Assembly (NCBI RefSeq): GCF_900167525.1 | Contig: NZ_FUZQ01000001.1 | Coordinates: forward strand, 620,001 to 684,000 | DNA length: 64,000 bases | DNA from: Krasilnikoviella flava | GTDB lineage: Bacteria > Actinomycetota > Actinomycetes > Actinomycetales > Cellulomonadaceae | Direction of reading: 5' to 3' | Part shown: positions 24,363-34,775 of the stretch, one piece after another | How the letters are laid out: every line of letters begins with the position of its first letter | How positions within the stretch are numbered: the stretch's first letter is position 1 | Position numbers and translations under genes: made by a program | The notes under the pieces: model-generated | What the model was told of the DNA's origin: nothing | What the model saw: the letters and a program-made list of their open reading frames with translations, nothing else | Database searches by the model: none

Positions 24363-25394
24363 ATGTCCGCGTCCGACACCGGCCCGCCGCGCGACGACCT
24401 CGCCGTCGACGCCCGTGGGCTCGTCAAGCACTTCGCCACCCGCAAGCAGGTCACCAAGGCCGTCGACGGCGTCGACCTGCAGATCCCGACCGGCTCCGTC
24501 TTCGGTCTCCTGGGCCCGAACGGGGCCGGCAAGACCACGGTCGTGCGCATGCTCGCCACCCTGCTGCGGCCCGACGCGGGCACGGCCCGCGTCCTCGGGC
24601 ACGACGTCGTGGGCGAGGCCGACGCCGTCCGCAGCGCCGTCGGGCTCACCGGTCAGTACGCCTCCGTGGACGAGGACCTGACCGGCACCGAGAACCTGCT
24701 CATGCTGGCCCGCCTCTACGGCTTCACGGGGACGGCGGCACGCCGGCGCGTCGAGGGGCTGCTCGACGCGTTCAGCCTGTCGGACGCCGGGCCTCGGCAG
24801 GTCAAGACCTACTCCGGCGGCATGCGGCGGCGCATCGACCTGGCCGCGTCGCTCGTGCTGGCCCCCCGCGTGCTGTTCCTCGACGAGCCCACCACCGGGC
24901 TCGACCCACGCAGCCGCAACCAGGTGTGGGACATCGTCCGCGTGCTCGTCGCCGACGGCGCCACCGTGCTGCTCACCACCCAGTACCTCGAGGAGGCGGA
25001 CCAGCTCGCCGACCGGATCGCGGTCATCGACCACGGCAAGGTCATCGCGCAGGGCACGTCCACCGAGCTCAAGCGGTCCGTGGGCCAGGGCGCGGTGACG
25101 ATGCGGCTGGCCGACGCCGGCCAGCGGTCGGCCGCGGCGAGCGTCGTCGAGAAGGTGCTCGGCACCGAGCCGACGCTGGCCACCGACCCGTATGCCCTCT
25201 CCGCCCGGGTGCCCGACGACGGAGCCGACGCCGTCGCACAGCTGCTGCCCGCGCTCGGCGACGCGGGCATCGCCGTGCCCGAGTTCACCCTGGGCCAGCC
25301 GAGCCTCGACGAGGTGTTCCTGACCATCACGGGCAAGCCGCTGCCGGCCGACGACGAGGCCGAGCCCGCCGACGCCCAGGAGGTGTCCCGATGA
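24363..25394 (+). CDS. DrrA-type ABC exporter ATPase
   Basis: A 343-residue ATPase of the daunorubicin resistance family. Walker A is [11 protein letters not shown], the signature is [15 protein letters not shown], Walker B is [13 protein letters not shown], and the family C-terminal domain ends with [13 protein letters not shown]. The ATG at 24363 follows GGGAG by seven bases. The stop overlaps the permease start (ATGA). Such pairs export hydrophobic compounds or lipids; no biosynthetic genes are nearby, so the substrate is unknown. Confidence 0.92.
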   Translation: MSASDTGPPRDDLAVDARGLVKHFATRKQVTKAVDGVDLQIPTGSVFGLLGPNGAGKTTVVRMLATLLRPDAGTARVLGHDVVGEADAVRSAVGLTGQYASVDEDLTGTENLLMLARLYGFTGTAARRRVEGLLDAFSLSDAGPRQVKTYSGGMRRRIDLAASLVLAPRVLFLDEPTTGLDPRSRNQVWDIVRVLVADGATVLLTTQYLEEADQLADRIAVIDHGKVIAQGTSTELKRSVGQGAVTMRLADAGQRSAAASVVEKVLGTEPTLATDPYALSARVPDDGADAVAQLLPALGDAGIAVPEFTLGQPSLDEVFLTITGKPLPADDEAEPADAQEVSR

Positions 25395-26227
25395 CCGCGT
25401 CCGCCGAACCAGCCGAGATCACGACCACCACCCTGCGCCAGGCCGTGGCGCTCGCCGAGCGTCCCGCGCGCCCGTCGGCGATCGCGATGACGCTCACCTT
25501 CGGGTGGCGGGCGCTGCTGAAGATCAAGCACGTCCCCGAGCAGCTGTTCGACGTGCTGGTCTCCCCGGTGATCTTCACGCTGATGTTCACGTACCTGTTC
25601 GGGGGTGCGCTGGCGGGCTCGACGTCCGCCTACATCCAGTTCCTGCTGCCCGGCATCCTGGTGCAGACCATCGTGATCGTCACCGTGTACACCGGCTATA
25701 CGCTCAACACGGACATCACCAAGGGCGTCTTCGACCGGTTCCGGTCCCTGCCGATCTGGCGGCCGGCGCCGATCGTCGGAGCCCTGCTGGGCGACACCGT
25801 GCGGTACTCCATCGCGTCGGTGATGACGATCGGGCTGGGCCTGATCCTCGGGTTCCGCCCCGAGGGCGGGTTCGTGGGCGTCGTGCTCGGCGTGCTGCTG
25901 CTGCTCGTCTTCGCGTTCTCGCTGAGCTGGATCTTCACCATCCTGGGCCTGCTGCTGCGGACGCCGAACGCCGTGATGGGCGTGTCGATGATGGTGCTGA
26001 TGCCGCTGACCTTCGCGTCGAACATCTTCGTCGACCCGTCGACCATGCCCGCCGCCCTGCAGCGGTTCGTCGAAATCAACCCGGTCACGCACCTCGTCAC
26101 CGCCGTGCGTGGGCTGATGGCCGGGCAGCCCGACGGCAGCGAGATCGTCTGGGTGCTCGTCGCCTCCGTGGTCCTCACCGGCGTCTTCGGCCCCATCACC
26201 ATGCACCTCTACCGCACCCGCCACTGA
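25391..26227 (+). CDS. DrrB-type ABC-2 exporter permease
   Basis: A 278-residue ABC-2 permease with six hydrophobic segments. After a 40-residue polar N-terminus come [20 protein letters not shown] and the ABC-2 signature region [20 protein letters not shown] between the second and third helices. [21 protein letters not shown] before the last helix is typical of DrrB proteins. It is translationally coupled to the ATPase gene. Confidence 0.92.
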   Translation: MTASAEPAEITTTTLRQAVALAERPARPSAIAMTLTFGWRALLKIKHVPEQLFDVLVSPVIFTLMFTYLFGGALAGSTSAYIQFLLPGILVQTIVIVTVYTGYTLNTDITKGVFDRFRSLPIWRPAPIVGALLGDTVRYSIASVMTIGLGLILGFRPEGGFVGVVLGVLLLLVFAFSLSWIFTILGLLLRTPNAVMGVSMMVLMPLTFASNIFVDPSTMPAALQRFVEINPVTHLVTAVRGLMAGQPDGSEIVWVLVASVVLTGVFGPITMHLYRTRH

Positions 26228-26240
26228 GCCGCGGTGCCGC

Positions 26241-26291
26241 GAGCATGACGGTGGCCCACCCCCACGCGGGGAGCGGGCCACCGTCGTGCTC
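26241..26291. terminator. Hairpin terminator between convergent drrB-like and universal stress genes
   Basis: GACGGTGGCCC at 26247-26257 pairs with 26275-26285, extended by GAGCA/TGCTC outside a single mismatch. It lies 14 bases after the exporter stop and just past the convergent stress gene's stop. Confidence 0.75.
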
Positions 26292-26298
26292 ACCCGCG

Positions 26299-27258
26299 TC
26301 AGGCGGCGGAGGCGGGGTCCTCGCTGAGCTCCTCGTCGCACTTGCGCGTCACGACGAGCACCGGGCAGGCGGAGTGGTGCAGCACCGCCTGGCTGGTCGA
26401 CCCGAGGAGCAGCCCCCGGAACCCACCGCGGCCGCGGGAGCCGACGACGACGAGGTCTGCGCCGGTGGAGAACTCGGTGAGCAGCTCGGCGCCGGTGCCG
26501 TCCAGCACGTGCCGCTTGATCGTGACCCCCGGGTTCGCGGCCTGTGCCCGGTCCACGGTGACGTCCAGGCCGGCCTTGACGTCGGCGAGCACGGTCTCGT
26601 GGTCGATCTGCGACGGCAGCCACGCCAGGATGCCGGCGCCCCCGCCGAGCGGGACCCCCGCGACGGCGACGAGCTCCGCGTCCCACGCCCTCGCCTGCGC
26701 GACGGCGTGCTTCAGCGCGACCTCCGCCGACGGCGACCCGTCGACGCCCACGACGATGCGACGTACCTCGTGCACCACGTCGCCGTCGCGCCGCTCCGTG
26801 ACGTCGGTGCTGCCGCCGTCCGTACCGCGGTACGGCACCACCACCGTGGGGCAGTGCGCGTGCGCCGGAAGCGCGGACGAGACGGTACCGAGCAGCCGCT
26901 CGGTGAACCCGCCCTTACCCCGCGTGCCCACGACCGCGAGGGCGTGCTCCCGGGACATCTCGACGAGCACTCCCGCCGCGTCCCCGGTCGCGACCGTCCC
27001 CGTCACGGGGACGCCGCTGGCGGCCACGCGCTCCTCCGCCTCGGCGAGCACCGCCTTGGCACCCTCCTGGATCGCGGTGTCGTCCAGGGCGGCATACCCC
27101 CCGTCGAGCGAGGCGGCCGTGAACGACGGCAACGAGTAGGAACACACCACGTGCAGTCCCCACCCCACGCGCCGCGCGTACGCGGCGGCCCAGTCGAGGG
27201 CGTGCAGGCTGGCTGCAGACCCGTCGACACCTACCAGGACGACCTCAGGCCGTGTCAT
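26299..27258 (-). CDS. Tandem-domain universal stress protein
   Basis: A 319-residue protein made of two UspA domains (about 5-145 and 165-305). Each has an ATP-binding loop of the G-2X-G-9X-G(S/T) type: GTRGKGGFTERLLGTVSS in the first and GSRGRGGFRGLLLGSTSQ in the second. Both begin with a VGVDGS strand. In actinobacteria such ATP-binding double Usp proteins accompany dormancy and redox or hypoxia responses. The ATG at 27258 has AGGAGG six bases upstream. It is monocistronic; the terminator at 27367-27401 lies upstream and belongs to the NlpC/P60 gene. Confidence 0.95.
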   Translation of the reverse strand: MTRPEVVLVGVDGSAASLHALDWAAAYARRVGWGLHVVCSYSLPSFTAASLDGGYAALDDTAIQEGAKAVLAEAEERVAASGVPVTGTVATGDAAGVLVEMSREHALAVVGTRGKGGFTERLLGTVSSALPAHAHCPTVVVPYRGTDGGSTDVTERRDGDVVHEVRRIVVGVDGSPSAEVALKHAVAQARAWDAELVAVAGVPLGGGAGILAWLPSQIDHETVLADVKAGLDVTVDRAQAANPGVTIKRHVLDGTGAELLTEFSTGADLVVVGSRGRGGFRGLLLGSTSQAVLHHSACPVLVVTRKCDEELSEDPASAA

Positions 27259-27366
27259 CTTGCGCCTCCTGTCCGCTGGCGAGGAGCCCGCCCTCGTCGT
27301 CGAGGGCGCCTCGTTCAAGCGTAGCGAAAGGATGGCGCAAGGCACAGCAAAGCGGGCCCGTGACGC

Positions 27367-27401
27367 GCCGACCCCCGGGCTCGTAGAGCACGGGGGTCGG
27401 C
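27367..27401 (-). terminator. Hairpin terminator of the first NlpC/P60 gene
   Basis: GCCGACCCCCG (27367-27377) pairs with 27391-27401 around a 13-base loop, 36 bases past the stop of the gene at 27437-28261. Confidence 0.7.
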
Positions 27402-27436
27402 GGCGAAACGGTGCGGCGCGGTCACCGCGGGGAGGA

Positions 27437-28261
27437 TCAGAACACGCGCAGGTACACGGAGTCCGACTCCGACTGCCACATCTTGTGGTAGCCGGTCTCC
27501 CAGCCGATCGGGCGGGAGGCCTCGACGACCATGCCGTCACCCGCGTAGATGCCGATGTGGCCGGGGCTCCAGATGAGGTCGCCAGGCTGCAGCTCGGAGG
27601 CCGAGATCTGGCGGCCGGCATAGCGCTGATCCGAGGAGGTCCGCGGCAGGTCGATGCCGAGCTGGCCGTAGACGTAGGAGGTCAGGCCCGAGCAGTCGAA
27701 GCCGGACGGGCTGGCCCCGCCGACCACGTACGGGGTGCCGACGTAGCGCATCGCGATCGAGACGGCCTGCTGGCCGAGCGACGAGTTGGAGGAGGTCTCG
27801 GCCTCTGCCGGGGCCTCGGTGCGCTCCGCGGAGCGCGAGGCGGTCTCCGTCGTGGAGCGCTCGGTGGTCGAGGCCTCCTCGACGACGGGCTCGGGCTCCG
27901 GCTCCGGCTCCGGCTCGGGAGCCGGGGTGATCTCGGCCTTGGCCGCGATCTTCTTGTTGATGGTCTCGACGTCGACCTTCGCCCCGGCCTCGACCGTGAC
28001 GACCGGAGCCGCCTCGAGGGCCTCGCGGGCCTGGTCGCTCAGGGCGCCCAGGTCGACGGTGCTGAGCTTCTTCGCCGAGTCGGTGTCGACCGGCGCCGCC
28101 TGCGCGGCACCCGCGCTGGCGAAGGTCGAGACGAGCAGGCCGCCGGCAGCAGCGGCGACGACGGCCCGACGACCGGTCACCGTCGAGCTGACGCTCTGGA
28201 CCAGCCCGCCGAGCGGACGGCGCGCGGCACGGTGCCGGGCGCGCGTGGTACGTGCGTTCAC
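27437..28261 (-). CDS. Secreted NlpC/P60 peptidoglycan endopeptidase (copy 1)
   Basis: A 274-residue cell-wall hydrolase that cleaves stem peptides. The signal sequence spans about residues 28-56 and ends with Ala-rich AGAAQAAP. A Pro/Glu repeat (EPEPEPEPEP) and a Ser/Thr/Glu linker precede the C-terminal NlpC/P60 domain at about 160-274. The catalytic Cys is in GFDCSGLTSYVYG and the His in SPGHIGIYAGDG. There is no coiled-coil or LysM domain. Expression should be under the c-di-AMP riboswitch at 28274-28396. The ATG at 28261 lies just after the conserved GGAGAGG that follows the riboswitch. Confidence 0.95.
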   Translation of the reverse strand: MNARTTRARHRAARRPLGGLVQSVSSTVTGRRAVVAAAAGGLLVSTFASAGAAQAAPVDTDSAKKLSTVDLGALSDQAREALEAAPVVTVEAGAKVDVETINKKIAAKAEITPAPEPEPEPEPEPVVEEASTTERSTTETASRSAERTEAPAEAETSSNSSLGQQAVSIAMRYVGTPYVVGGASPSGFDCSGLTSYVYGQLGIDLPRTSSDQRYAGRQISASELQPGDLIWSPGHIGIYAGDGMVVEASRPIGWETGYHKMWQSESDSVYLRVF

Positions 28262-28273
28262 GTGTTCCCTCTC

Positions 28274-28396
28274 CTGTCGCCTACGAGGTCAGCTGTCGGG
28301 TTCGGGTGGGAGAAACACCCGGCCTCACGGACCACGGTCCGTGCGGCTTCACCCCAAGGACGCTGTGTGCAACAGCGCCCGAAATTGGGTCCCCCG
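28274..28396 (-). promoter_or_regulatory. c-di-AMP (ydaO/yuaA-type) riboswitch, copy 1
   Basis: Read on the minus strand, the leader has the ydaO hallmarks in order: GGGGGACCC near 28395, TTGGGGTGAAGC near 28360, then ACCCGAACCCGACAGCT and GACCTCGTAGGCGAC ending near 28274. The ribosome site GGAGAGG follows at once. In actinobacteria this riboswitch controls wall hydrolases, and c-di-AMP binding usually turns expression off. The expression platform is not resolved by eye; sequestering the ribosome site is possible because the aptamer ends directly before it. Confidence 0.9.
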
Positions 28397-28481
28397 CCCC
28401 TGCGTGCGGTTAAGGTCCTCGACCGGCTGCAGGGCTCGGCGTTCCGGTCGAGACCCGGCGGATGACCGCCGAGTGGTTGAC

Positions 28482-28521
28482 ACCGTAGCGGACGTGAGCG
28501 GCGATGTCACGTTTCGATCAC
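28482..28521 (-). promoter_or_regulatory. Promoter with 11-bp-spaced GTGA direct repeats (NlpC/P60 copy 1)
   Basis: A TACGGT -10 element (28487-28482) is preceded by two half sites on the minus strand, GTGAT (28521-28517) and GTGAC (28510-28506), exactly 11 bases apart, followed by ATCGCCG. The same arrangement recurs at copy 2. One-turn direct repeats overlapping the -35 region fit an OmpR-class activator such as MtrA. That is inference. Confidence 0.55.
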
Positions 28522-28586
28522 GGCGGCTGTGGACGACGCTCCCGCGACCGCATCCGCCCAGGTCGAACCGGTTACCCGGACACGAC

Positions 28587-28621
28587 GAAGCCCCGCCGCG
28601 CGGAGGGCGCGGCGGGGCTTC
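28587..28621 (-). terminator. Hairpin terminator of the second NlpC/P60 gene
   Basis: GAAGCCCCGCCGCGC (28587-28601) pairs perfectly with 28607-28621, a 15 bp stem with a 5-base loop, 20 bases past the stop at 28641. It separates copy 2 from the promoter of copy 1. Confidence 0.85.
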
Positions 28622-28640
28622 TGTGACGCGTCGGACAGTG

Positions 28641-29435
28641 TCAGCCGACGCGGATGAAGGTGGGGTTCGACTGCCAGATCGCGCGGTACTTCACGACGTC
28701 GCCCGGCTTCGGGGCGTCGATCTGCATGCCGTCGCCGGCGTAGATCGCGACGTGGCCCGGGGTCCAGACCAGGTCGCCCGGCTGGGCCTCGGAGGCGGAG
28801 ACGACGGTGCCGGCGTAACGCTGCGCCGACGACGTGCGGGGCAGGCTGATGCCGGCCTGCGCGTAGACGTACTGCGTCAGGCCCGAGCAGTCGAAACCGG
28901 ACGGGCTGGTGCCGCCGGAGACGTAGGGGACGCCGACGTAACGCATCGCGATGGAGACGATCGACGAACCGGCGGCCGACGCGGGCGCCTCGACAGCGGT
29001 GCGCTCCTCGGAGCGGGACGCGGTGTCGGTGGTGCGCGACGACTCGTCGTCGGCGGAGGTGTCGGCGACGACCTCCTCGACGACGGGCTCCGGCTCCGGC
29101 TCGGGCGCCGGCGTGATCTCGGCGCCCGCCGCGATCTTCGCGGTGACCTTCTCGACGTCGACCTTCGCCTTGGCGTCGACGGTCACGACCGGGGCGGCCT
29201 CGAGGGCCTCCCGGGCCTGGTCGGTCAGGGCACCGAGGTCGACGGTGCTGAGCTTCTGGGCGGCGTCGCTGTCGACCGGGGCCGCCTGCGCGGCGCTCGC
29301 GCCGGCGAAGGTCGAGACCAGGAGGCCACCGGCGGTGGCGACGACGGCCGCACGGCGACCGGCGACGCCGGACGGGGCGAGGGCGATCGGACGACGGGCG
29401 GCGCGATGCCGGCCGTGGTTCGTGCGTGCGCTCAC
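28641..29435 (-). CDS. Secreted NlpC/P60 peptidoglycan endopeptidase (copy 2)
   Basis: A 264-residue paralogue of the gene at 27437-28261 with the same plan: a basic N-terminus, signal segment, a shared block KLSTVDLGAL(S/T)DQAREALEAAPVVTV, a Pro/Glu repeat and a C-terminal NlpC/P60 domain. The catalytic Cys is in FDCSGLTQYVYA and the His in TPGHVAIYAGDG. The last 30 residues differ from copy 1, suggesting a different substrate or partner. The start is GTG 29435 directly after the conserved GGAGAGG of the riboswitch leader. The two genes, with their whole leaders, look like a tandem duplication. Confidence 0.95.
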   Translation of the reverse strand: MSARTNHGRHRAARRPIALAPSGVAGRRAAVVATAGGLLVSTFAGASAAQAAPVDSDAAQKLSTVDLGALTDQAREALEAAPVVTVDAKAKVDVEKVTAKIAAGAEITPAPEPEPEPVVEEVVADTSADDESSRTTDTASRSEERTAVEAPASAAGSSIVSIAMRYVGVPYVSGGTSPSGFDCSGLTQYVYAQAGISLPRTSSAQRYAGTVVSASEAQPGDLVWTPGHVAIYAGDGMQIDAPKPGDVVKYRAIWQSNPTFIRVG

Positions 29436-29449
29436 GTGTCTACCTCTCC

Positions 29450-29574
29450 TGTCGCCTGCGAGGTCAGCTGTCGGGTTCGGGTGGGAGAAACACCCGGCCG
29501 TCCGTGCCCGAGAACGGGCCGTCCGGCTTCACCCCAAGGACGTCGTCACCGACGCCCGAAGTGGGTCCCCCGCT
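29450..29574 (-). promoter_or_regulatory. c-di-AMP (ydaO/yuaA-type) riboswitch, copy 2
   Basis: The minus-strand leader repeats all the elements of copy 1: GGGGGACCC, TTGGGGTGAAGCC, a variable stem, then GGGTGTTTCTCCCACCC and CGAACCCGACAGCTGACC. It ends CTCGCAGGCGACAGGAGAGG. The first stem-loop differs completely in sequence but keeps pairing, which supports a conserved RNA structure rather than a recent copy. Confidence 0.9.
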
Positions 29575-29665
29575 CCTGCCGTGCGGATGTCCGTGGAGCT
29601 CGGCCGGTGGCAGGGTTCGGCGTCCGGTCGAGCGCCCGCAGGATGAGCTCCGGCGAGCGACCCCG

Positions 29666-29706
29666 ACCGTACCGGAAGACCCCCGGCGATGTCACGCTGC
29701 GGTCAC
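29666..29706 (-). promoter_or_regulatory. Promoter with 11-bp-spaced GTGAC direct repeats (NlpC/P60 copy 2)
   Basis: TACGGT -10 (29671-29666) and two GTGAC half sites (29706-29702 and 29695-29691), again 11 bases apart and followed by ATCGCCG, as in copy 1. Positions 29575-29665 between this promoter and the riboswitch show nothing else I can assign. Confidence 0.55.
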
Positions 29707-29746
29707 GATCTGGCGTGCCGCCCCCGCACCAGGGTCGCGCCGCAGG

Positions 29747-31766
<2,020 letters not shown>

Positions 31767-31896
31767 CACCTCCCCGGCGCCCGCCGGCTGGGACCTCGCG
31801 TCGTCGCAGGTCAGCGGTCATTTTTCACCCGTTAGGTCACGGGCTGATAACGTGCCGCCTCGTCATTGGACGGGCGAAGTCGCCGGGAGGCCCCGA

Positions 31897-32730
31897 ATGC
31901 CTGAGATGCACCACTTCACGTATGGGCTCATCACCCCGCTGCTCGCGTACGTCGCGTCGTGCCTGGGCGCCGCCACCGGCTTGTCGGCCACGTCGCGTGC
32001 CCGCGCCGCGACGGACACGAAGACCCGAGCGGCCTGGCTCCTCGTGGGCTCCGTCGCCATCGGCGGTACCGGCGTGTGGGTGATGCACTTCGTCGCCATG
32101 CTCGGCTTCACCGTCTCCGACATGCCGATCAACTACGACATCCCCCAGACGGTCCTCAGCGCGCTCGTCGCCGTGGTGGTCGTCGCGATCGGGCTGTTCC
32201 TCGTCGGCTTCGGCGGCGACCGCCCCCTGTGGCTGATCTCGGGCGGCGTCGTCGCCGGCCTGGGCGTCGCCGCCATGCATTACATGGGTATCGCCGCCAT
32301 GCGCATGTCGGGCCACATGGAGTTCTCCCTGCCCGTCGTCGGCCTCTCGGTGCTCATCGCGATCGTCGCGGCGACCGCCGCTCTCTGGCTCAGTGTGAAC
32401 GTGCGCGGCCGTGCCGCGACCCTGGGCGCGGCGCTCATCATGGGCATCGCGGTCAGCGGCATGCACTACACGGGCATGGCCGCGCTGACGATCACCGGCA
32501 ACGCGGGCGTGCCGACGAGCGGCACGACCGCCATCGACCTGCTCGGACCCCTCATCCTCGGGATCGCCGCGCTCACCGTCGCGCTGATCTTCGTCGTCCT
32601 GATGTGGCCGAACGAGGACGAGATGCGCGACCAGCAGGAGTTCGAGGCCCGGATGCAGCGGCAGCGGACCGGCATCACGCCGCCCGCGCGGCGCGGCGCC
32701 CGGCGCGAGCCGACCGCACCTCGGCACTGA
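31897..32730 (+). CDS. MHYT-domain seven-helix sensor without a visible output domain
   Basis: A 277-residue membrane protein with the three repeats of the MHYT sensor domain: WVMHFVAMLGF, AAMHYMGIAAMRM and SGMHYTGMAALTI. The conserved His, Met and Tyr or Phe are thought to bind copper and sense oxygen, NO or CO in this family. In many bacteria MHYT is fused to GGDEF/EAL or kinase domains, but here only a 45-residue charged cytoplasmic tail (EDEMRDQQEFEARMQRQR) follows. ATG 31897 has GGGAGG six bases upstream. A TTTCACCC box at 31823-31830 lies upstream. The signalling partner is unknown. Confidence 0.9.
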   Translation: MPEMHHFTYGLITPLLAYVASCLGAATGLSATSRARAATDTKTRAAWLLVGSVAIGGTGVWVMHFVAMLGFTVSDMPINYDIPQTVLSALVAVVVVAIGLFLVGFGGDRPLWLISGGVVAGLGVAAMHYMGIAAMRMSGHMEFSLPVVGLSVLIAIVAATAALWLSVNVRGRAATLGAALIMGIAVSGMHYTGMAALTITGNAGVPTSGTTAIDLLGPLILGIAALTVALIFVVLMWPNEDEMRDQQEFEARMQRQRTGITPPARRGARREPTAPRH

Positions 32731-32773
32731 CCCCCCGGTAGCGAACCCCAGCGCTGGACCTCGGCACCGGACG

Positions 32774-32808
32774 GGGTGCCCGCGACGGTCAGGCCGTCGT
32801 CGGCACCC
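32774..32808 (-). terminator. Hairpin overlapping the end of the MFS gene
   Basis: Arms 32774-32788 and 32794-32808 pair over 15 bases with two mismatches (GGGTGCC outer stem). It spans the MFS stop codon and lies 43 bases past the convergent MHYT gene. Confidence 0.4.
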
Positions 32809-34135
32809 GCTCCGCGTCCGCCCGGCTCAGCTCGCGCCGGACGCCGTCGCGCGTGGTGACGCCCTGCAGCACCTCGCGGTCGAGGTAGACGACCTCCAGG
32901 TGCGGGCGGGACAGCACCCTGTAGCGCACCCGCAGGTGCCAGCGCCGCACGGCCCACACGGTGGCGGCCGACGCGACGAGGAACGTCGCGATCGAGCCGA
33001 CCAGGATCGACCAGCGCGGCCCCCAGGCCTCCCCGATCCAGCCGACGATCGGCGACCCGATCGGCGTCGCGCCCTGGAAGATCATGATGTAGAGCGCCAT
33101 CACGCGGCCGCGCATGACGGGGTCGGTGGATACCTGCAGCGCGCTGTTCGCCGCCGTCATCATCGTGAGCGACGCCAGCCCCACCGGGATGCACGCGACG
33201 ACGAACGACGAGTACGTGGGCATCAGGCCGAGCACCGCCGTCGTGACCGCGAAGGCGAACGCCGAGCCGATGACGAGCCGCACCCGGGGGCGGTCGCGAC
33301 GGGCGGCCAGCAGGGCCCCCGCGAGGGAGCCGATGGCCAGCACCGAGCCGAGGATCCCGTACTCGCTCGCCCCGCGCCCGAACTCGACGCGCGCCATGAG
33401 CGCGGAGGTGAGCTGGAAGTTCAGCCCGAACGTCGAGACGACGAACATCACCACCATGATCACGACGATGTCGGAGCGCTCGCGCACGTAGCGCACCCCC
33501 TCGCGGATCTGCCCCTTCGCGCGCGGCGCGGCCGGCTGGGGGCGCAGCTCGCGCACGCGCATCAGGGCCAGCGCGGCGATCGTCGCGCCGAACGTGACGC
33601 CGTTGATCATGAACACCCAGCCGGCACCGACGGCCGCGATCAGGAGGCCGGCGACGCCGGGGCCGATGAGTCGGGCGGCGTTGAACGACGCACTGTTCAG
33701 CCCGACGGCGTTGGCCAGCTTGTCGTGGGGCACCATGTCGGCGACGAACGTCTGGCGGGCGGGGTTGTCCAGCGCGGAGACCACGCCGAGCAGCAGCGCG
33801 AACACGTAGACGTGCCACAGCTCCGCCCGCCCGGACAGCACGAGAGCGCCGAGCCCGAGCGCCAGGACTCCCATGCCGCCCTGGGTGGCCATGAGGAGGC
33901 GACGGCGCGGCAGCCGGTCGGCGAGCACGCCCGCCCACGGGGACAGCAGCAGGAACGGCACGAACTGGAGCGCGGTGGTGAGGCCGACGGCGATGCCGGA
34001 GTCGTCGCTGAGGTCGGTGAGGACGATCCAGTCCTGCGCGATGCGCTGCATCCACGTGCCGACGTTGGCGACGAGGGCCGCGGCGAACCAGATGCGGTAG
34101 TTCGTGTACTTCAGGGAAGAGAAGGTGGCGCTCAT
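32789..34135 (-). CDS. MFS exporter (MFS_3 / EntS-like)
   Basis: A 448-residue major facilitator with twelve hydrophobic segments. The N-terminus (FSSLKYTNYRIWFAAALVANVGTWMQRIAQDWIVL) is typical of the MFS_3 group. The loop between helices 2 and 3 is WAGVLADRLPRRRLL, and ALDNPARQTFVADMV follows helix 4, as in enterobactin-type exporters. The cytoplasmic C-terminus of about 45 residues is rich in Arg and Asp. ATG 34135 lacks a good ribosome site; the open frame extends upstream but with no better candidate. A 200-residue-distant TAGCCT may be the -10. Substrate unknown. Confidence 0.9.
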   Translation of the reverse strand: MSATFSSLKYTNYRIWFAAALVANVGTWMQRIAQDWIVLTDLSDDSGIAVGLTTALQFVPFLLLSPWAGVLADRLPRRRLLMATQGGMGVLALGLGALVLSGRAELWHVYVFALLLGVVSALDNPARQTFVADMVPHDKLANAVGLNSASFNAARLIGPGVAGLLIAAVGAGWVFMINGVTFGATIAALALMRVRELRPQPAAPRAKGQIREGVRYVRERSDIVVIMVVMFVVSTFGLNFQLTSALMARVEFGRGASEYGILGSVLAIGSLAGALLAARRDRPRVRLVIGSAFAFAVTTAVLGLMPTYSSFVVACIPVGLASLTMMTAANSALQVSTDPVMRGRVMALYIMIFQGATPIGSPIVGWIGEAWGPRWSILVGSIATFLVASAATVWAVRRWHLRVRYRVLSRPHLEVVYLDREVLQGVTTRDGVRRELSRADAERVPTTA

Positions 34136-34280
34136 CGGTCGAGACCCCCGGTCGGTGCATCGCTCGCGGGGGGCACGTGTCTCCTGTTCCTCGGGTGTCG
34201 TCGACCTGGGCAACAGGCTATCGAATCGTTCTATTCCCCGCCCGGGGAGTGACCCGTCCCACGCCGTCGACGGAGTCCAG

Positions 34281-34286
34281 TACGGT
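34281..34286 (+). promoter_or_regulatory. Candidate -10 for a leaderless mRNA of the orphan gene
   Basis: TACGGT lies seven bases before GTG 34294, the spacing seen at other probable leaderless genes of this window. Confidence 0.45.
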
Positions 34287-34293
34287 GAGCGCC

Positions 34294-34761
34294 GTGCGCA
34301 CCGAGATGTCCCTCGCGGAGACCCTGAACGAGCTCGGCCTCCTGGGAGGCCGGACCCTGCCCCGCTTCGTCACGTCCGTCGGCGGCGCCGGCGACGAGCT
34401 CGAGGTCGTGGCCGACGCCCGCGCGGTGAAGAACCTGCCCGGCCCCCTCAAGCTCGCCACCCGTCTCGTGCCCGCCGTCCGGTCGCGGCTGCGGGTCGAG
34501 AGCTTCGACGGCGGAGTCGCGGTGCTGGCCGTCGACGCGAGCGCGGGCGGCCTGCCCGCGCACAAGCTGCTCGGGCTCGCGAAGCACCGCATCGAGTCCG
34601 TCCTGGCCGCCAAGGGCCTGCCCGCCGGCTCCGTCCAGATCCGCCCCGACGCGCGCATCGCGCTCGACGTGCAGCGGCTGCTCGCCGCCCGCCACCCCGG
34701 CACCGTCGTGCAGGGTATGTCGTTCACCGACGGCCGCGTCGCCGTGGACACCGCCGCCTGA
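34294..34761 (+). CDS. Unidentified 155-residue protein
   Basis: I do not recognise a family. The protein is cytoplasmic in character, with mixed alpha and beta pattern, Leu-rich (ETLNELGLLGGRTLPRF) and basic stretches (KLATRLVPAVRSRLRV). No cysteine, no membrane segment and no catalytic motif are visible. The start could be GTG 34294 (leaderless spacing from TACGGT), GTG 34285 or ATG 34306. It is followed by a palindromic repeat and then by the convergent LCP gene. Codon usage matches its neighbours, so I regard it as a real gene of lineage-specific type. Confidence 0.6.
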   Translation: MRTEMSLAETLNELGLLGGRTLPRFVTSVGGAGDELEVVADARAVKNLPGPLKLATRLVPAVRSRLRVESFDGGVAVLAVDASAGGLPAHKLLGLAKHRIESVLAAKGLPAGSVQIRPDARIALDVQRLLAARHPGTVVQGMSFTDGRVAVDTAA

Positions 34762-34775
34762 CGATCGCCGGTCGG

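Noticed and set aside
24363-26227. DrrAB pair as a marker of an antibiotic gene cluster
   Set aside because: No polyketide, peptide or tailoring genes lie nearby; such pairs are common as general exporters.
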